Below, one piece after another: positions 8,366 through 17,457 of a stretch of 32,270 bases of DNA (position 1 is the stretch's first letter; each line of letters starts with the position of its first letter). The DNA lies in assembly GCF_021699195.1 (NCBI RefSeq), contig NZ_SSXE01000140.1:1-32270 (forward strand). The letters run 5' to 3'. A program made the position numbers and the translations under genes. The stretch comes from Nonomuraea sp. MG754425. GTDB lineage: Bacteria; Actinomycetota; Actinomycetes; Streptosporangiales; Streptosporangiaceae. The notes beneath the pieces were generated by a model. That model did no database searches, had not been told where the DNA came from, and was given only the letters and a program-made list of their open reading frames with translations.

Positions 8366-11300
8366 GTGAACGTGGACGTGGTGGCAGACCGGTTCCGGCT
8401 CCTGGCTCCCCTTGGCAAGGGCAACATGGGAGAGGTCCACCGAGCGAAGGATCTGCATGACGACGCCACCGTCGCCGTGAAACTGATCCTCCGCAGCAGG
8501 TCTGGAACGGTCCTGAACTCCCGTGCCGACGCCAAGGCGGTGCAGCGGTTCGACCGCGAAGTGCGCATCATGCGCAGGCTCCGCCATCGCAACCTGCCCC
8601 GGACGATCGCCGGCGGCGTCGACTCCTCCGGCCTGCCGTACCTGGCGATGGAACTCCTGGACGGCGAGTCCCTCACCGACCTCATCACCGAGCACCCACA
8701 GCTCCCCGTCTCCTGGGCCGCCGCCCTGGGAGCGCAGATGGCCGACGCGCTGTCCGCCGCTCACAGCGTCGAAGTCGTCCACCGCGATCTCAAGCCGAGC
8801 AACGTGATGCTGCTGCGCGGCGGCCTGGTCAAGGTCCTCGACTTCGGCGCGGGCCGGATCATCGGGGACGTCGAGCGCAGCAAGATCACCAGCACGGGGG
8901 TCACGGTCGGCAGTGCCCGCTACATGGCCCCTGAGCAGTTCCGCGCTTCGACCGTCACCCCGGCGGCCGACCTGTACGCCCTGGGCTGCGTGCTGTACGA
9001 AATGCTCACCGGTGTCCCGCCGTTCCACAGTGAGTCCGCCTACGACCTCGCCGAGAAGCACCAGAAGGAGCAGCCGCCGCCCATCAGCCTGCTCCGCTCC
9101 GACGTCCCGCAGGACCTCACACGCCTGGTGGAGCGGTTACTCGCCAAGGACCCGGCCGACCGCCCCGCCGACGCGGTCACCGTCCGGGAGGCGCTGCTGC
9201 CACTCGTAGTAGGGACGGCGAACGTCCCCGGCTGGTCCGAGTTCGACCCGGTGGCCTGCCTCAAGGCCAGGCCAGCCGATCAGGTGCAGGCTCCCGCCCC
9301 GGCACCGGAGTCGCGCCACACGGGAGCCGGCATGGACGTCTTCGGCGTCCACCAGCAACTGCTCAAGGACTACAGGGCGTTCACCGAAAGTGGCACGACC
9401 ATCCGCGACGGCCGGATCGCGGCCTTCGTCGAGGACGACCTGGACGCCAAGTCCCAGTGGCCCGATCCGTGGGTGTCGCTGAACCCGTTCTTCAAGTCGG
9501 GCGGCACAGTACTGGAGGCGTCCCAGAACGGCACCCTGCACCCGGAGTGTGCCCGCATCTTCCAGGTCGGCAAGACCGAGGACGGCACAGAGTGCGACGG
9601 CCGGCCGCTGACGCTCCACCAGCACCAGCTCGAAGCCATCAGGACCGCACAGTCCGGCAGCTCCTACGTGCTCACGACCGGCACGGGCTCGGGCAAGTCC
9701 CTGGCCTACATCGTGCCGATCGTCGACAGAGTGCTCAGGCAGCGGGACCAAGAGGGCCCGAAGGCACGCAAGCGTGTGCGCGCGATCATCGTCTATCCGA
9801 TGAACGCCCTGGCCAACAGCCAGCTCAAGGAGCTGGAGAAGTATCTGCGGGACGGTTACGGCGCCGGCCGGGAGAAGGTGCGCTTCGCCCGCTACACCGG
9901 TCAGGAGGACGAGGCCGCCCGCAAAAAGATCCGCGACAGTCCGCCGGACATCCTCCTCACCAACTACGTGATGCTGGAGCTGATGCTCACCCGGCCCGAG
10001 GACCGCAGGTCGCTCATCAAGATGGCCGAGGGGCTGGAGTTCCTGGTCTTCGACGAGCTCCACACCTACCGCGGCCGGCAGGGTGCCGACGTGGCCCTGC
10101 TCATCCGCCGGGTGCGCGACGCCTGCCGCGCCGAAAGCCTGCAGTGCATCGGCACCTCCGCCACCATGGCCACCGAGGGCACGGCCCAGGACCGCCGCAC
10201 CGAGGTGGCCCGCATCGCGACGACGCTCTTCGGGACGCCGGTCGACGCCTCGAACGTCATCGGCGAGACACTGGTCCGCGCCACCGGGGAGCAGCCTGAG
10301 ACGGTGCCGGTCGAACGGCTGACCGCGCCAGGCGCGCCGCGCGCGTACGAGGACCTCGTTAAGGATCCCCTGGCGCGCTGGATCGAGACCCGCTTCGGGC
10401 TCACCGTCGACGAGGAGGGACGGCTGGTCCGACAGCAGCCCGCCAAGATCGAGGACGCCGCGGCCCAGCTCGCCGAGGCGAGCGGCCTAGACGCGGAGAC
10501 GTGCGCGGAGGCGATCCGGGCCACGCTGAAGGCCGGTTCGGAGGCATGCCACCCGCTGACCGGCCGCCCGCTCTTCGCCTTCCGGCTGCACCAGTTCCTG
10601 TCCAAGGGCGACACGGTGCACGTCACGCTTGAGGACGAGTCGAGCCGTCACCTGACCCGTGACTACCAGCTCTACCAGCCGGGCACCGACGGCAAGATCC
10701 TGCTGCCGCTGGCCTTCTGCCGCGAGTGCGGACAGGAATACCTCACGGTCTGGCGCTCCGAGAAGAACGGCAAGGTGGTGTACGAGAACCGCCGCGAGAC
10801 GGCCGCCACCGGCGGCAGCGGCGAAGACGGCTACCTCTACATCGACTCCACCCATCCCTGGCCGTCCAGCGTCGAGCAGGCGATGAAGGACCGCCGGCTG
10901 CCCGACTCCTGGCTGGAGTTCGACGCGCATGGCGAGGAGATGGTCCGGGACTCGTACCGGCCGAGGATCCCCCGCCTCGTGACCGTCGACCCGTACGGCG
11001 TGGAGGGGCAGGGCGAGCTGAAGGCCGCGTTCATCCCGGCGCCGTTCCTGTTCTGCCTGCACTGCGGGGTGAGCTACGAGCAGGTGCGCGGGAAGGACTT
11101 CGCCAAGCTGGCCCGGCTCGACCAGGAGGGCCGCTCCTCGGCGACGTCGTTGATCTCCGCCTCGATCGTCCGCTCGCTCAAGAAGGTGCCGGCCGAGGCG
11201 TTGAAGAAGGAGGCCCGCAAGCTGCTGACGTTCGTCGACAACCGGCAGGACGCCTCCCTGCAGGCGGGGCACTTCAATGACTTCGTCCAGATCACTCAGC

Positions 11301-14300
11301 TTCGCAGCGCGCTCTACCACGCGGCGACGGCGGCGGGCGAGGAGGGCATCCGGCACGAGGACCTGGCCTCCCGGGTTTCCGGGGCGCTGGGGATGAGCCC
11401 CGGCGACTACACCGCAGGCGATGATCCGCCGCCGATGATGGCCGCGAGCGCGGCGAAGACACTACGGGACGTCATCGCCTTCCGTCTCTACCTGGATCTG
11501 CAGCGGGGCTGGCGGGTCACCATGCCCAACCTGGAGCAGACAGGTCTGCTGATCATCGACTACGCGGACCTCGACTGGCTGGCCGACAGGGACGAACGGT
11601 GGGGCGACGCCCGTCCCGAACTGCGCCAGGCCAAGCCGGGGCAGCGCGCCGAGATCATGCGGGCCCTGCTGGACGAGATGCGCCGGTCGCTGGCCATCGA
11701 CGTCGAGTACTTCCGGGAGGACTTCGACAGCCTGCAGCGCGCGAGCGAGGAGCGGCTGAAGGATCCATGGCGGTTGGCCGGCAGTGACCGGCCGAAGGTG
11801 AGCACCGCCTACCCGCAGGGGTCCCGCCCCGGCATCGATCGTTCCGGGCTGTTCCTGTCCGGGAGGGGCAAGTTCGGCAAGTACCTGCGGCGGATCCACT
11901 TCCCGCAGGTGTCGGCCGACGACGCCCAGCGGATCATCGCGGACCTGATGAGGGTGCTGGCCAAGGCGTATCTGCTGACGACGGTCGAGGTCGCGCCGCA
12001 GCGGGCCGGCCGTTACCGCCGCCCTTCCGGGCCGCCCGTCACCGGTTACCGCATCGCCGCCGCCTGCCTCATCTGGCGGGCGGGCACCGGCGAGAGCGGC
12101 ACGCACGACCCCCTGACCCGCACCTACGCCAGCGGCGACGGCCCCCGCGTCAACGTCTTCTTCCGCGACCTCTACCGCGACACGGCCGCCGCTCTCGCGG
12201 GCCTGTCGGCTCGCGAGCACACCGCGCAAGTGTCACCGCAGGACCGGGAGCAGCGCGAGGAGGACTTCCGCAAGGCGGAGCTCAAGCTGCTCTACTGCTC
12301 CCCCACCATGGAGCTGGGCGTGGACATCTCCGAGCTCAACGCGGTCATGATGCGCAACGTGCCGCCCACTCCCGCCAACTACGCCCAGCGCAGCGGCCGG
12401 GCCGGCCGGCAGGGGCAACCGGCGCTGGTCACCACCTACTGCGCCACCGGCAACAGCCACGACCAGTACTACTTCCGCCGCTCCGACCGCATGGTGGCCG
12501 GGGCGGTCCGCCCGCCACGGCTGGACCTCGCCAACGAGGATCTGGTCCGCTCGCACGTCCAGGCTATCTGGCTGGCCGAATGCGGGCTCAGGCTGGGCAA
12601 CAACATCCCGACGCTCATCGACCTGAGCTACGACGAGGGGGCCCGCCGTCCCAACCCTGACCTGCTCCTGCACGCCTACGTCGAAGCCGACGTTCGTGAT
12701 CAGGAAGCTCGTCGACGCGCGGTGGCGGCAGCCCACAACGTGCTCGACGGGGTGCTGCCCGGTGCCGGTGAACCGCCCACCTGGTGGCACGACGAGTGGA
12801 TCGAGGAGCAGGTGCGTCGCGCTCCCGAGGGGTTCGACCGGTCCTTCGACCGCTGGCGCGACCTGTTCAGGGCGGCCCTCGCCGACCAGGCCGAGCAGAA
12901 TCGGCGGCGCCTGGACCACACCCTCACCGACCGCGACCGCAAGATCGCCGAGCTGCAGCGCAAGCAGGCCGAGACCCAGCTCGACCTGCTGAAGAACGAG
13001 AGCGTGGACAGCCGGTCGCTGCTGTCGGACTTCAACCCGTACCGCTACCTGGCCAGCGAGGGCTTCCTGCCCGGCTATTCCTTCCCCCGCCTGCCGCTGG
13101 CGGCCTACATCCCGACGACGGGGCGGCGCTACGGCGACGGCGACTACCTGCAGCGTCCGCGGTTCCTGGCGATCAGGGAGTTCGGTCCCGGCGCGCTCAT
13201 CTATCACGAGGGCAACCGCTACCAGGTGGAGCGCATCCAGTTGCGTCCCGACGCCTCGGGTGAGGTGGTGACCACCGAGGCGCAACGCTGCGCCGGTTGC
13301 GGCTACCACTACGACTCGGGCGACCGCGCCGACAAGTGCGACGTGTGCGACGCGGCACTGCCCACGCCGACGCGCGGCCTGCTCCAGCTGCACACCGTCT
13401 ACACCCGGCGGCGGGAGCGGATCTCCTCCGACGAGGAGGAGCGGCGCCGCGCGGGCTTCCGGCTGGTGACCTCCTACCGATTCAACGATCACGGCCAGCG
13501 GACGGGCCGCCGTGACGCGCTCCTGGCCGACGCCGCCGGGAAGCTCGCGACGCTCTCGTTCGGCGACTCCGCCACCGTACGCATCTCCAATATGGGACGC
13601 CTGCGCGCCAAGAAGGACGAGCCGGACGGTTTCTGGCTCGACCCAGCCGACGGCCGCTGGCTGAACGAGCAGGCGGCGGCCGACGCCTCCGGCGACTCCA
13701 GCGAGATGCCGGTGGTGGACGCCGACGGCAACGAGAAGCGTCAGCGCAAGCGCGTCATCCCGTTCGTGCAGGACACCCGTAACATCCTGGTGCTCAAACT
13801 CGATGAACCTCTACCCGTGCCGGTCGCGCTCTCGCTGATGTACGCGCTGGAACGCGGTATCGAAGCCGCCTTCGAGCTGGAGGACTCGGAGTTGACCAGC
13901 GAGCTGCTGCCGCCCAACGAAGGGCCGCGGGATCGCATGCTCTTCACCGAGGCCGCGGAGGGTGGCGCCGGCGTGCTCCGGCTGATGCAGTCGGAGCCGG
14001 GCGCGCTGGCCCGCGCCGCCGCCGAAGCGCTGGAGATCTGTCACTTCGCCCCTGACGGCACCGACCGCGGCGGCCCTCGTCCCGACCGGAAGTGCGCCCG
14101 CGGCTGCTACGACTGCCTGCTCACCTACGGCAACCAGCTCAACCACACCGACATCGACCGGCATTCGGTCCGTGACCTGCTACTGCGCCTGGCCGCCACC
14201 GAGGCCAGGCCGACCGGGCGCGGTGAGAGCCGTACCGAGCAGCTGAACCGGCTGTCCGGCCAGTCGGAGAGCGGGCTGGAGCGCGACTTCCTCGCCTGGC

Positions 14301-14587
14301 TGAAGCAGCAGGGGCTGCGTCTGCCCGACGAAGCGCAGACGTTCATCACCGAGGCGCTGGCCCGGCCCGACTACGTCTACCGGCTGCCCGGCGTCAAGCT
14401 GGCGGTCTTCGTCGACGGCCCGGTCCACCAGGACGCGGTGGTCGCCGAGCGGGACGCCGAGGCCGAGGAGCGCCTGTTCGACCAGGGCTGGGACGTCATC
14501 CGCTTCTCGCACGACGCCGACTGGGCGGCGGTCGCGTCCCAGAACGAGCGCTACTTCGGATCCATGACGACACGAGGAAACAGCTGA
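8366..14587 (+). CDS. Fusion: Ser/Thr kinase - DExH helicase - DUF1998 - Vsr/DUF559-like nuclease domain
   Basis: About 2073 aa. Residues about 8-280 are a PknB-type kinase with the catalytic set intact: G-loop GKGNMG, AVK lysine, HRDLKPSN near 139, DFG near 159, and APEQ. A linker leads into a Hrq1/YprA-like (COG1205) helicase. Its Walker A is in TTGTGSGKS (about 438-446), DExH in VFDELHTYRG (about 560), GTSATMA follows, and motif VI is QRSGRAGR near 1341. Cys pairs near 785, 898 and 1641-1660 suggest zinc sites. DUF1998 (about 1865-1941) carries C-A-R-G-C-Y-D-C. Residues about 1968-2052 look Vsr/DUF559-like (PDYVY near 2000, LAVFVDGPVH, GWDVIRF). I chose GTG 8366 because GAGGAG (8354-8359) precedes it and the kinase fold starts just after; the frame is open from 8213. 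The 3' end shares one base with the next ATG. DruE and DrmA/DrmB share the helicase/DUF1998 core, but an attached kinase is unusual. Confidence 0.9.
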   Translation: MNVDVVADRFRLLAPLGKGNMGEVHRAKDLHDDATVAVKLILRSRSGTVLNSRADAKAVQRFDREVRIMRRLRHRNLPRTIAGGVDSSGLPYLAMELLDGESLTDLITEHPQLPVSWAAALGAQMADALSAAHSVEVVHRDLKPSNVMLLRGGLVKVLDFGAGRIIGDVERSKITSTGVTVGSARYMAPEQFRASTVTPAADLYALGCVLYEMLTGVPPFHSESAYDLAEKHQKEQPPPISLLRSDVPQDLTRLVERLLAKDPADRPADAVTVREALLPLVVGTANVPGWSEFDPVACLKARPADQVQAPAPAPESRHTGAGMDVFGVHQQLLKDYRAFTESGTTIRDGRIAAFVEDDLDAKSQWPDPWVSLNPFFKSGGTVLEASQNGTLHPECARIFQVGKTEDGTECDGRPLTLHQHQLEAIRTAQSGSSYVLTTGTGSGKSLAYIVPIVDRVLRQRDQEGPKARKRVRAIIVYPMNALANSQLKELEKYLRDGYGAGREKVRFARYTGQEDEAARKKIRDSPPDILLTNYVMLELMLTRPEDRRSLIKMAEGLEFLVFDELHTYRGRQGADVALLIRRVRDACRAESLQCIGTSATMATEGTAQDRRTEVARIATTLFGTPVDASNVIGETLVRATGEQPETVPVERLTAPGAPRAYEDLVKDPLARWIETRFGLTVDEEGRLVRQQPAKIEDAAAQLAEASGLDAETCAEAIRATLKAGSEACHPLTGRPLFAFRLHQFLSKGDTVHVTLEDESSRHLTRDYQLYQPGTDGKILLPLAFCRECGQEYLTVWRSEKNGKVVYENRRETAATGGSGEDGYLYIDSTHPWPSSVEQAMKDRRLPDSWLEFDAHGEEMVRDSYRPRIPRLVTVDPYGVEGQGELKAAFIPAPFLFCLHCGVSYEQVRGKDFAKLARLDQEGRSSATSLISASIVRSLKKVPAEALKKEARKLLTFVDNRQDASLQAGHFNDFVQITQLRSALYHAATAAGEEGIRHEDLASRVSGALGMSPGDYTAGDDPPPMMAASAAKTLRDVIAFRLYLDLQRGWRVTMPNLEQTGLLIIDYADLDWLADRDERWGDARPELRQAKPGQRAEIMRALLDEMRRSLAIDVEYFREDFDSLQRASEERLKDPWRLAGSDRPKVSTAYPQGSRPGIDRSGLFLSGRGKFGKYLRRIHFPQVSADDAQRIIADLMRVLAKAYLLTTVEVAPQRAGRYRRPSGPPVTGYRIAAACLIWRAGTGESGTHDPLTRTYASGDGPRVNVFFRDLYRDTAAALAGLSAREHTAQVSPQDREQREEDFRKAELKLLYCSPTMELGVDISELNAVMMRNVPPTPANYAQRSGRAGRQGQPALVTTYCATGNSHDQYYFRRSDRMVAGAVRPPRLDLANEDLVRSHVQAIWLAECGLRLGNNIPTLIDLSYDEGARRPNPDLLLHAYVEADVRDQEARRRAVAAAHNVLDGVLPGAGEPPTWWHDEWIEEQVRRAPEGFDRSFDRWRDLFRAALADQAEQNRRRLDHTLTDRDRKIAELQRKQAETQLDLLKNESVDSRSLLSDFNPYRYLASEGFLPGYSFPRLPLAAYIPTTGRRYGDGDYLQRPRFLAIREFGPGALIYHEGNRYQVERIQLRPDASGEVVTTEAQRCAGCGYHYDSGDRADKCDVCDAALPTPTRGLLQLHTVYTRRRERISSDEEERRRAGFRLVTSYRFNDHGQRTGRRDALLADAAGKLATLSFGDSATVRISNMGRLRAKKDEPDGFWLDPADGRWLNEQAAADASGDSSEMPVVDADGNEKRQRKRVIPFVQDTRNILVLKLDEPLPVPVALSLMYALERGIEAAFELEDSELTSELLPPNEGPRDRMLFTEAAEGGAGVLRLMQSEPGALARAAAEALEICHFAPDGTDRGGPRPDRKCARGCYDCLLTYGNQLNHTDIDRHSVRDLLLRLAATEARPTGRGESRTEQLNRLSGQSESGLERDFLAWLKQQGLRLPDEAQTFITEALARPDYVYRLPGVKLAVFVDGPVHQDAVVAERDAEAEERLFDQGWDVIRFSHDADWAAVASQNERYFGSMTTRGNS

Positions 14588-17457
14588 TGCCCGCCTACTC
14601 CGCCGGCTCCCTGGTCTCGGCCAGGGGCCGCGACTGGGTGGTGCTCCCCGAGAGCGCCCCCGACATGCTGGTGCTGCGCCCGCTGGGCGGCTCCGACGAC
14701 GACGTCGCCGCCGTCTTCCCGGCGTTCGAGGAGGTGGTCAGCGCCAGCTTCGCACCGCCCTCGCCCAAGGACCTGGGCGACCAGCACGCCGCCGGGCTGC
14801 TGCGCTCGGCGCTGCGCATCGGCTTCCGCTCGGGCGCGGGGCCGTTCCGGTCGCTGGCGGGGGTCGCGGTGGAGCCGCGGGCGTACCAGCTGGTCCCGCT
14901 GATGATGGCGCTGCGGCAGAAGACCGTCCGCATGCTGATCTCCGACGACGTGGGCATCGGCAAGACCGTCGAGGCCGGGCTGATCGCCGCCGAAATGCTC
15001 GCCCAGGGCAGCGCGGACCGGCTGGCCGTGCTCTGCTCGCCGGCGCTGGCCGAGCAGTGGCAGGAGGAACTGCGGACGAAGTTCGGCATCGACGCCGAAC
15101 TCGTCTTAGCCAGCACGGTCTCCAAGCTGGAGCGGGGCCTGGACCTGGGGCAGTCGCTCTTCGACCGGCACCACAAGGTGATCGTCTCCACGGACTTCAT
15201 CAAGTCCACCCGGCACCGCGACGACTTCGTCCGGCACTGCCCCGACCTGGTGATCGTGGACGAGGCGCACACCTGCGTGGCAGCCGACGACAGCAGCTCC
15301 ACCCAGAACCAGCTCCGTTACGAGCTCCTGCAGCGGGTGGCCGACAAGCCCGAGCGGCACCTGCTGCTGGTCACCGCGACGCCGCACAGCGGAAAAGAGA
15401 GCGCCTTCCGCAACCTGCTGGGCCTGCTCAGTCCCGAGCTGGCCACGGTCAAGCTCGACTCGGACGCCGGGCGGCGACTGCTTGCCCAGCACTTCGTGCA
15501 GCGCAAGCGGGCCGACGTACGCCAATTCCTCACCGTGAACGACGGCCTGGCCGACGACAGCCAGCGCGAGGACACTTCCTTCCCCTCCGACCGCTACTTC
15601 AAGGACGAGACCTACCGCCTCTCCCCCGCCTACCGGGCATTGCTCGAAGACGCCATCGCCTACGCCAGCGAACGAGTGTCGGCGGCGGGCGAGCAGGGCA
15701 AGCGGGAATCCCGCATCGCCTGGTGGTCGGCGATCGCGCTGCTGCGCTCCATGGTCTCCTCCCCTCGTGCCGCCTCCCAGACCCTGCAGACCCGCTCGGC
15801 CGCCGCGGTGGCCGCGAGCCCGGAGGAGGCGGACCGGCTCGGCGCCCCACTGACCAGCGACGCCTCCGACAGCGATGTCATGGAGGGTCTCGACGTCGCG
15901 CCAGGCGCGGAGACCGATGGGGCGAAAGCGCGGCTGGCCCAGCTCGCCCAGCGCGCCGCAAAGCTGGAGGGCCCGGACGAGGACCTGAAGCTGGCCGCCC
16001 TGCTCAAGCACCTCAAGGCACTGATCCGCGAGGGCTACAACCCGATCGTCTTCTGCCGCTACATCCCCACCGCCGAGTACGTCGCCGAGCACCTCGACGG
16101 CAAACTCGGCAAGAAGACCGTCATCCGGCACGTCACCGGCACCCTCTCCCCGCAGCAGCGCCTGCAGCGCATCGAGGAACTGGCCGACGAGAGCGCCGAC
16201 TCGCCGCGCGTGCTGGTCGCCACGGACTGCCTGTCGGAAGGCGTCAACCTCCAGCACCACTTCGACGCCGTCGTCCACTACGACCTGGCGTGGAACCCCA
16301 CCCGCCACGACCAGCGCGAGGGCCGCGTCGACCGCTACGGCCAGAAGCGCGACGTCGTCAAGGTCATCACCCTGTACGGCAGCGACAACGGCATCGACGG
16401 CAAGGTCCTCGAGGTCCTGATCAAGAAGCACCGCCAGATCCGCAAGGACCTCGGCATCTCCGTCTCCGTCCCGGACGCCGCCTCGACCGGGGTCACCGAC
16501 GCCATCGTCGAATGGCTGCTCATGCGCGAGCAACGGCCCGACCAGGAGGCGCTGTTCGAGGTGGAGGAACTCGACCGCAAGGCCGAGGCGCTGGAGGCGG
16601 AGTGGAACTCGGCCGCCGAGCGCGAGCGCACCTCCCGCTCCCGCTTCGCCCAGCGCTCCATCCACCCGGAGGAGGTGGCCCGCGAGGCCGCCGCCATCCG
16701 CGACACCCTGGGCCGCTCCGACGAGGTGCAGCATTTCGTACGGAACGCGCTCGACGCGCTGGACGGCGTGATCCGCGAGAACGGTGTTCCCGGCGATTTC
16801 ACCGCCGACATCAGCGGCACCCCCGCCGGCCTTCGCGACGCCGTGGCCCCGGTCATCGGCGGCGAGCTGAGCCGCCCGATCCCGTTCCGGACCACGGCGG
16901 CGGTGGCCCGCGGCGAGGCCGCTCTCGTCCGCACCGACCCCGTGGTCGGGGCTGTGGCAGGGTACGTGCTCAACACCGCGCTGGAGACCGAGGGCAGGCG
17001 CCCGGCCAGGCGCTGCGGGGTGATCCGCACCGACGCCGTGCAGACCCGTACCACGCTGCTGCTGGTCCGCTACCGCTTCCACCTCACGCTGCCGTCCCGC
17101 TCGGGCGAGAAGGAGATCGTCGCCGAGGACGCCCGCCTCCTGGCCTTCCAGGGCTCCCCCACCGGCGCGCTCTGGCTGCCGCCGGAGGAGGCGCTCCAGC
17201 TCATCGACGCCACCGCCGACGCCAACACCGACCCCGTCTTCGGCGAGCGCACCATGACCCGCGTCCTCGATGGCCTGCCCGCCACCGCCGGTCACCTGAG
17301 CGAGTACGGCAAGCAGCTCGAAGGCGAGCTGGAGGACTCCCATCGCCGGGTGCGCAGCGCGTCCGGCGAGATCGTCCGAGGTCTGGACGTCACCGTGCAA
17401 GAACCCGCCGACATCCTCGGCGTGTACGTCTACCTGCCCGCCGGAGGGGCCGCCTGA
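14587..17457 (+). CDS. DrmD-like SNF2 helicase, 956 aa
   Basis: An SF2 translocase of the SNF2/RapA group. Walker A is in SDDVGIGKTVEAGL (about 118-131) and the DEAH box in LVIVDEAHTCV near 224. ATPHSGK motif III follows. Helicase C (about 485-600) contains FCRYIPTAEYVAEHL, VATDCLSEGVNLQ and the arginine-finger motif REGRVDRYGQ near 577. The segment following motif VI, with KKHRQIRKDLG, and the charged helical C-terminus match the DrmD-type architecture of class 1 DISARM. The ATG overlaps the preceding TGA by one base, and its own TGA overlaps the next ATG, so all three genes are probably translated together. I infer that it translocates on DNA within the same complex or pathway as the kinase-helicase and methylase. 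Orthology to DrmD is likely but not proven. It is distinct from the second SNF2 protein encoded at 4631-8017. Confidence 0.88.
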   Translation: MPAYSAGSLVSARGRDWVVLPESAPDMLVLRPLGGSDDDVAAVFPAFEEVVSASFAPPSPKDLGDQHAAGLLRSALRIGFRSGAGPFRSLAGVAVEPRAYQLVPLMMALRQKTVRMLISDDVGIGKTVEAGLIAAEMLAQGSADRLAVLCSPALAEQWQEELRTKFGIDAELVLASTVSKLERGLDLGQSLFDRHHKVIVSTDFIKSTRHRDDFVRHCPDLVIVDEAHTCVAADDSSSTQNQLRYELLQRVADKPERHLLLVTATPHSGKESAFRNLLGLLSPELATVKLDSDAGRRLLAQHFVQRKRADVRQFLTVNDGLADDSQREDTSFPSDRYFKDETYRLSPAYRALLEDAIAYASERVSAAGEQGKRESRIAWWSAIALLRSMVSSPRAASQTLQTRSAAAVAASPEEADRLGAPLTSDASDSDVMEGLDVAPGAETDGAKARLAQLAQRAAKLEGPDEDLKLAALLKHLKALIREGYNPIVFCRYIPTAEYVAEHLDGKLGKKTVIRHVTGTLSPQQRLQRIEELADESADSPRVLVATDCLSEGVNLQHHFDAVVHYDLAWNPTRHDQREGRVDRYGQKRDVVKVITLYGSDNGIDGKVLEVLIKKHRQIRKDLGISVSVPDAASTGVTDAIVEWLLMREQRPDQEALFEVEELDRKAEALEAEWNSAAERERTSRSRFAQRSIHPEEVAREAAAIRDTLGRSDEVQHFVRNALDALDGVIRENGVPGDFTADISGTPAGLRDAVAPVIGGELSRPIPFRTTAAVARGEAALVRTDPVVGAVAGYVLNTALETEGRRPARRCGVIRTDAVQTRTTLLLVRYRFHLTLPSRSGEKEIVAEDARLLAFQGSPTGALWLPPEEALQLIDATADANTDPVFGERTMTRVLDGLPATAGHLSEYGKQLEGELEDSHRRVRSASGEIVRGLDVTVQEPADILGVYVYLPAGGAA

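Noticed and set aside
12233..13492. Minus-strand frame rich in Val/Gly/Ala opposite the kinase-helicase
   Set aside because: It is antisense shadow of a clearly coding strand with intact helicase motifs.
15106..17400. Long minus-strand frame opposite the DrmD-like helicase
   Set aside because: It is a codon-bias shadow of the high-GC helicase gene, with no motif or ribosome binding site.
15057..17456. Long upstream in-frame extension of the methyltransferase, rich in Arg/Pro/Gly
   Set aside because: It lies wholly inside the SNF2 helicase gene in another frame and has shadow composition. The ATG at 17457, coupled to the SNF2 stop, is the natural start.
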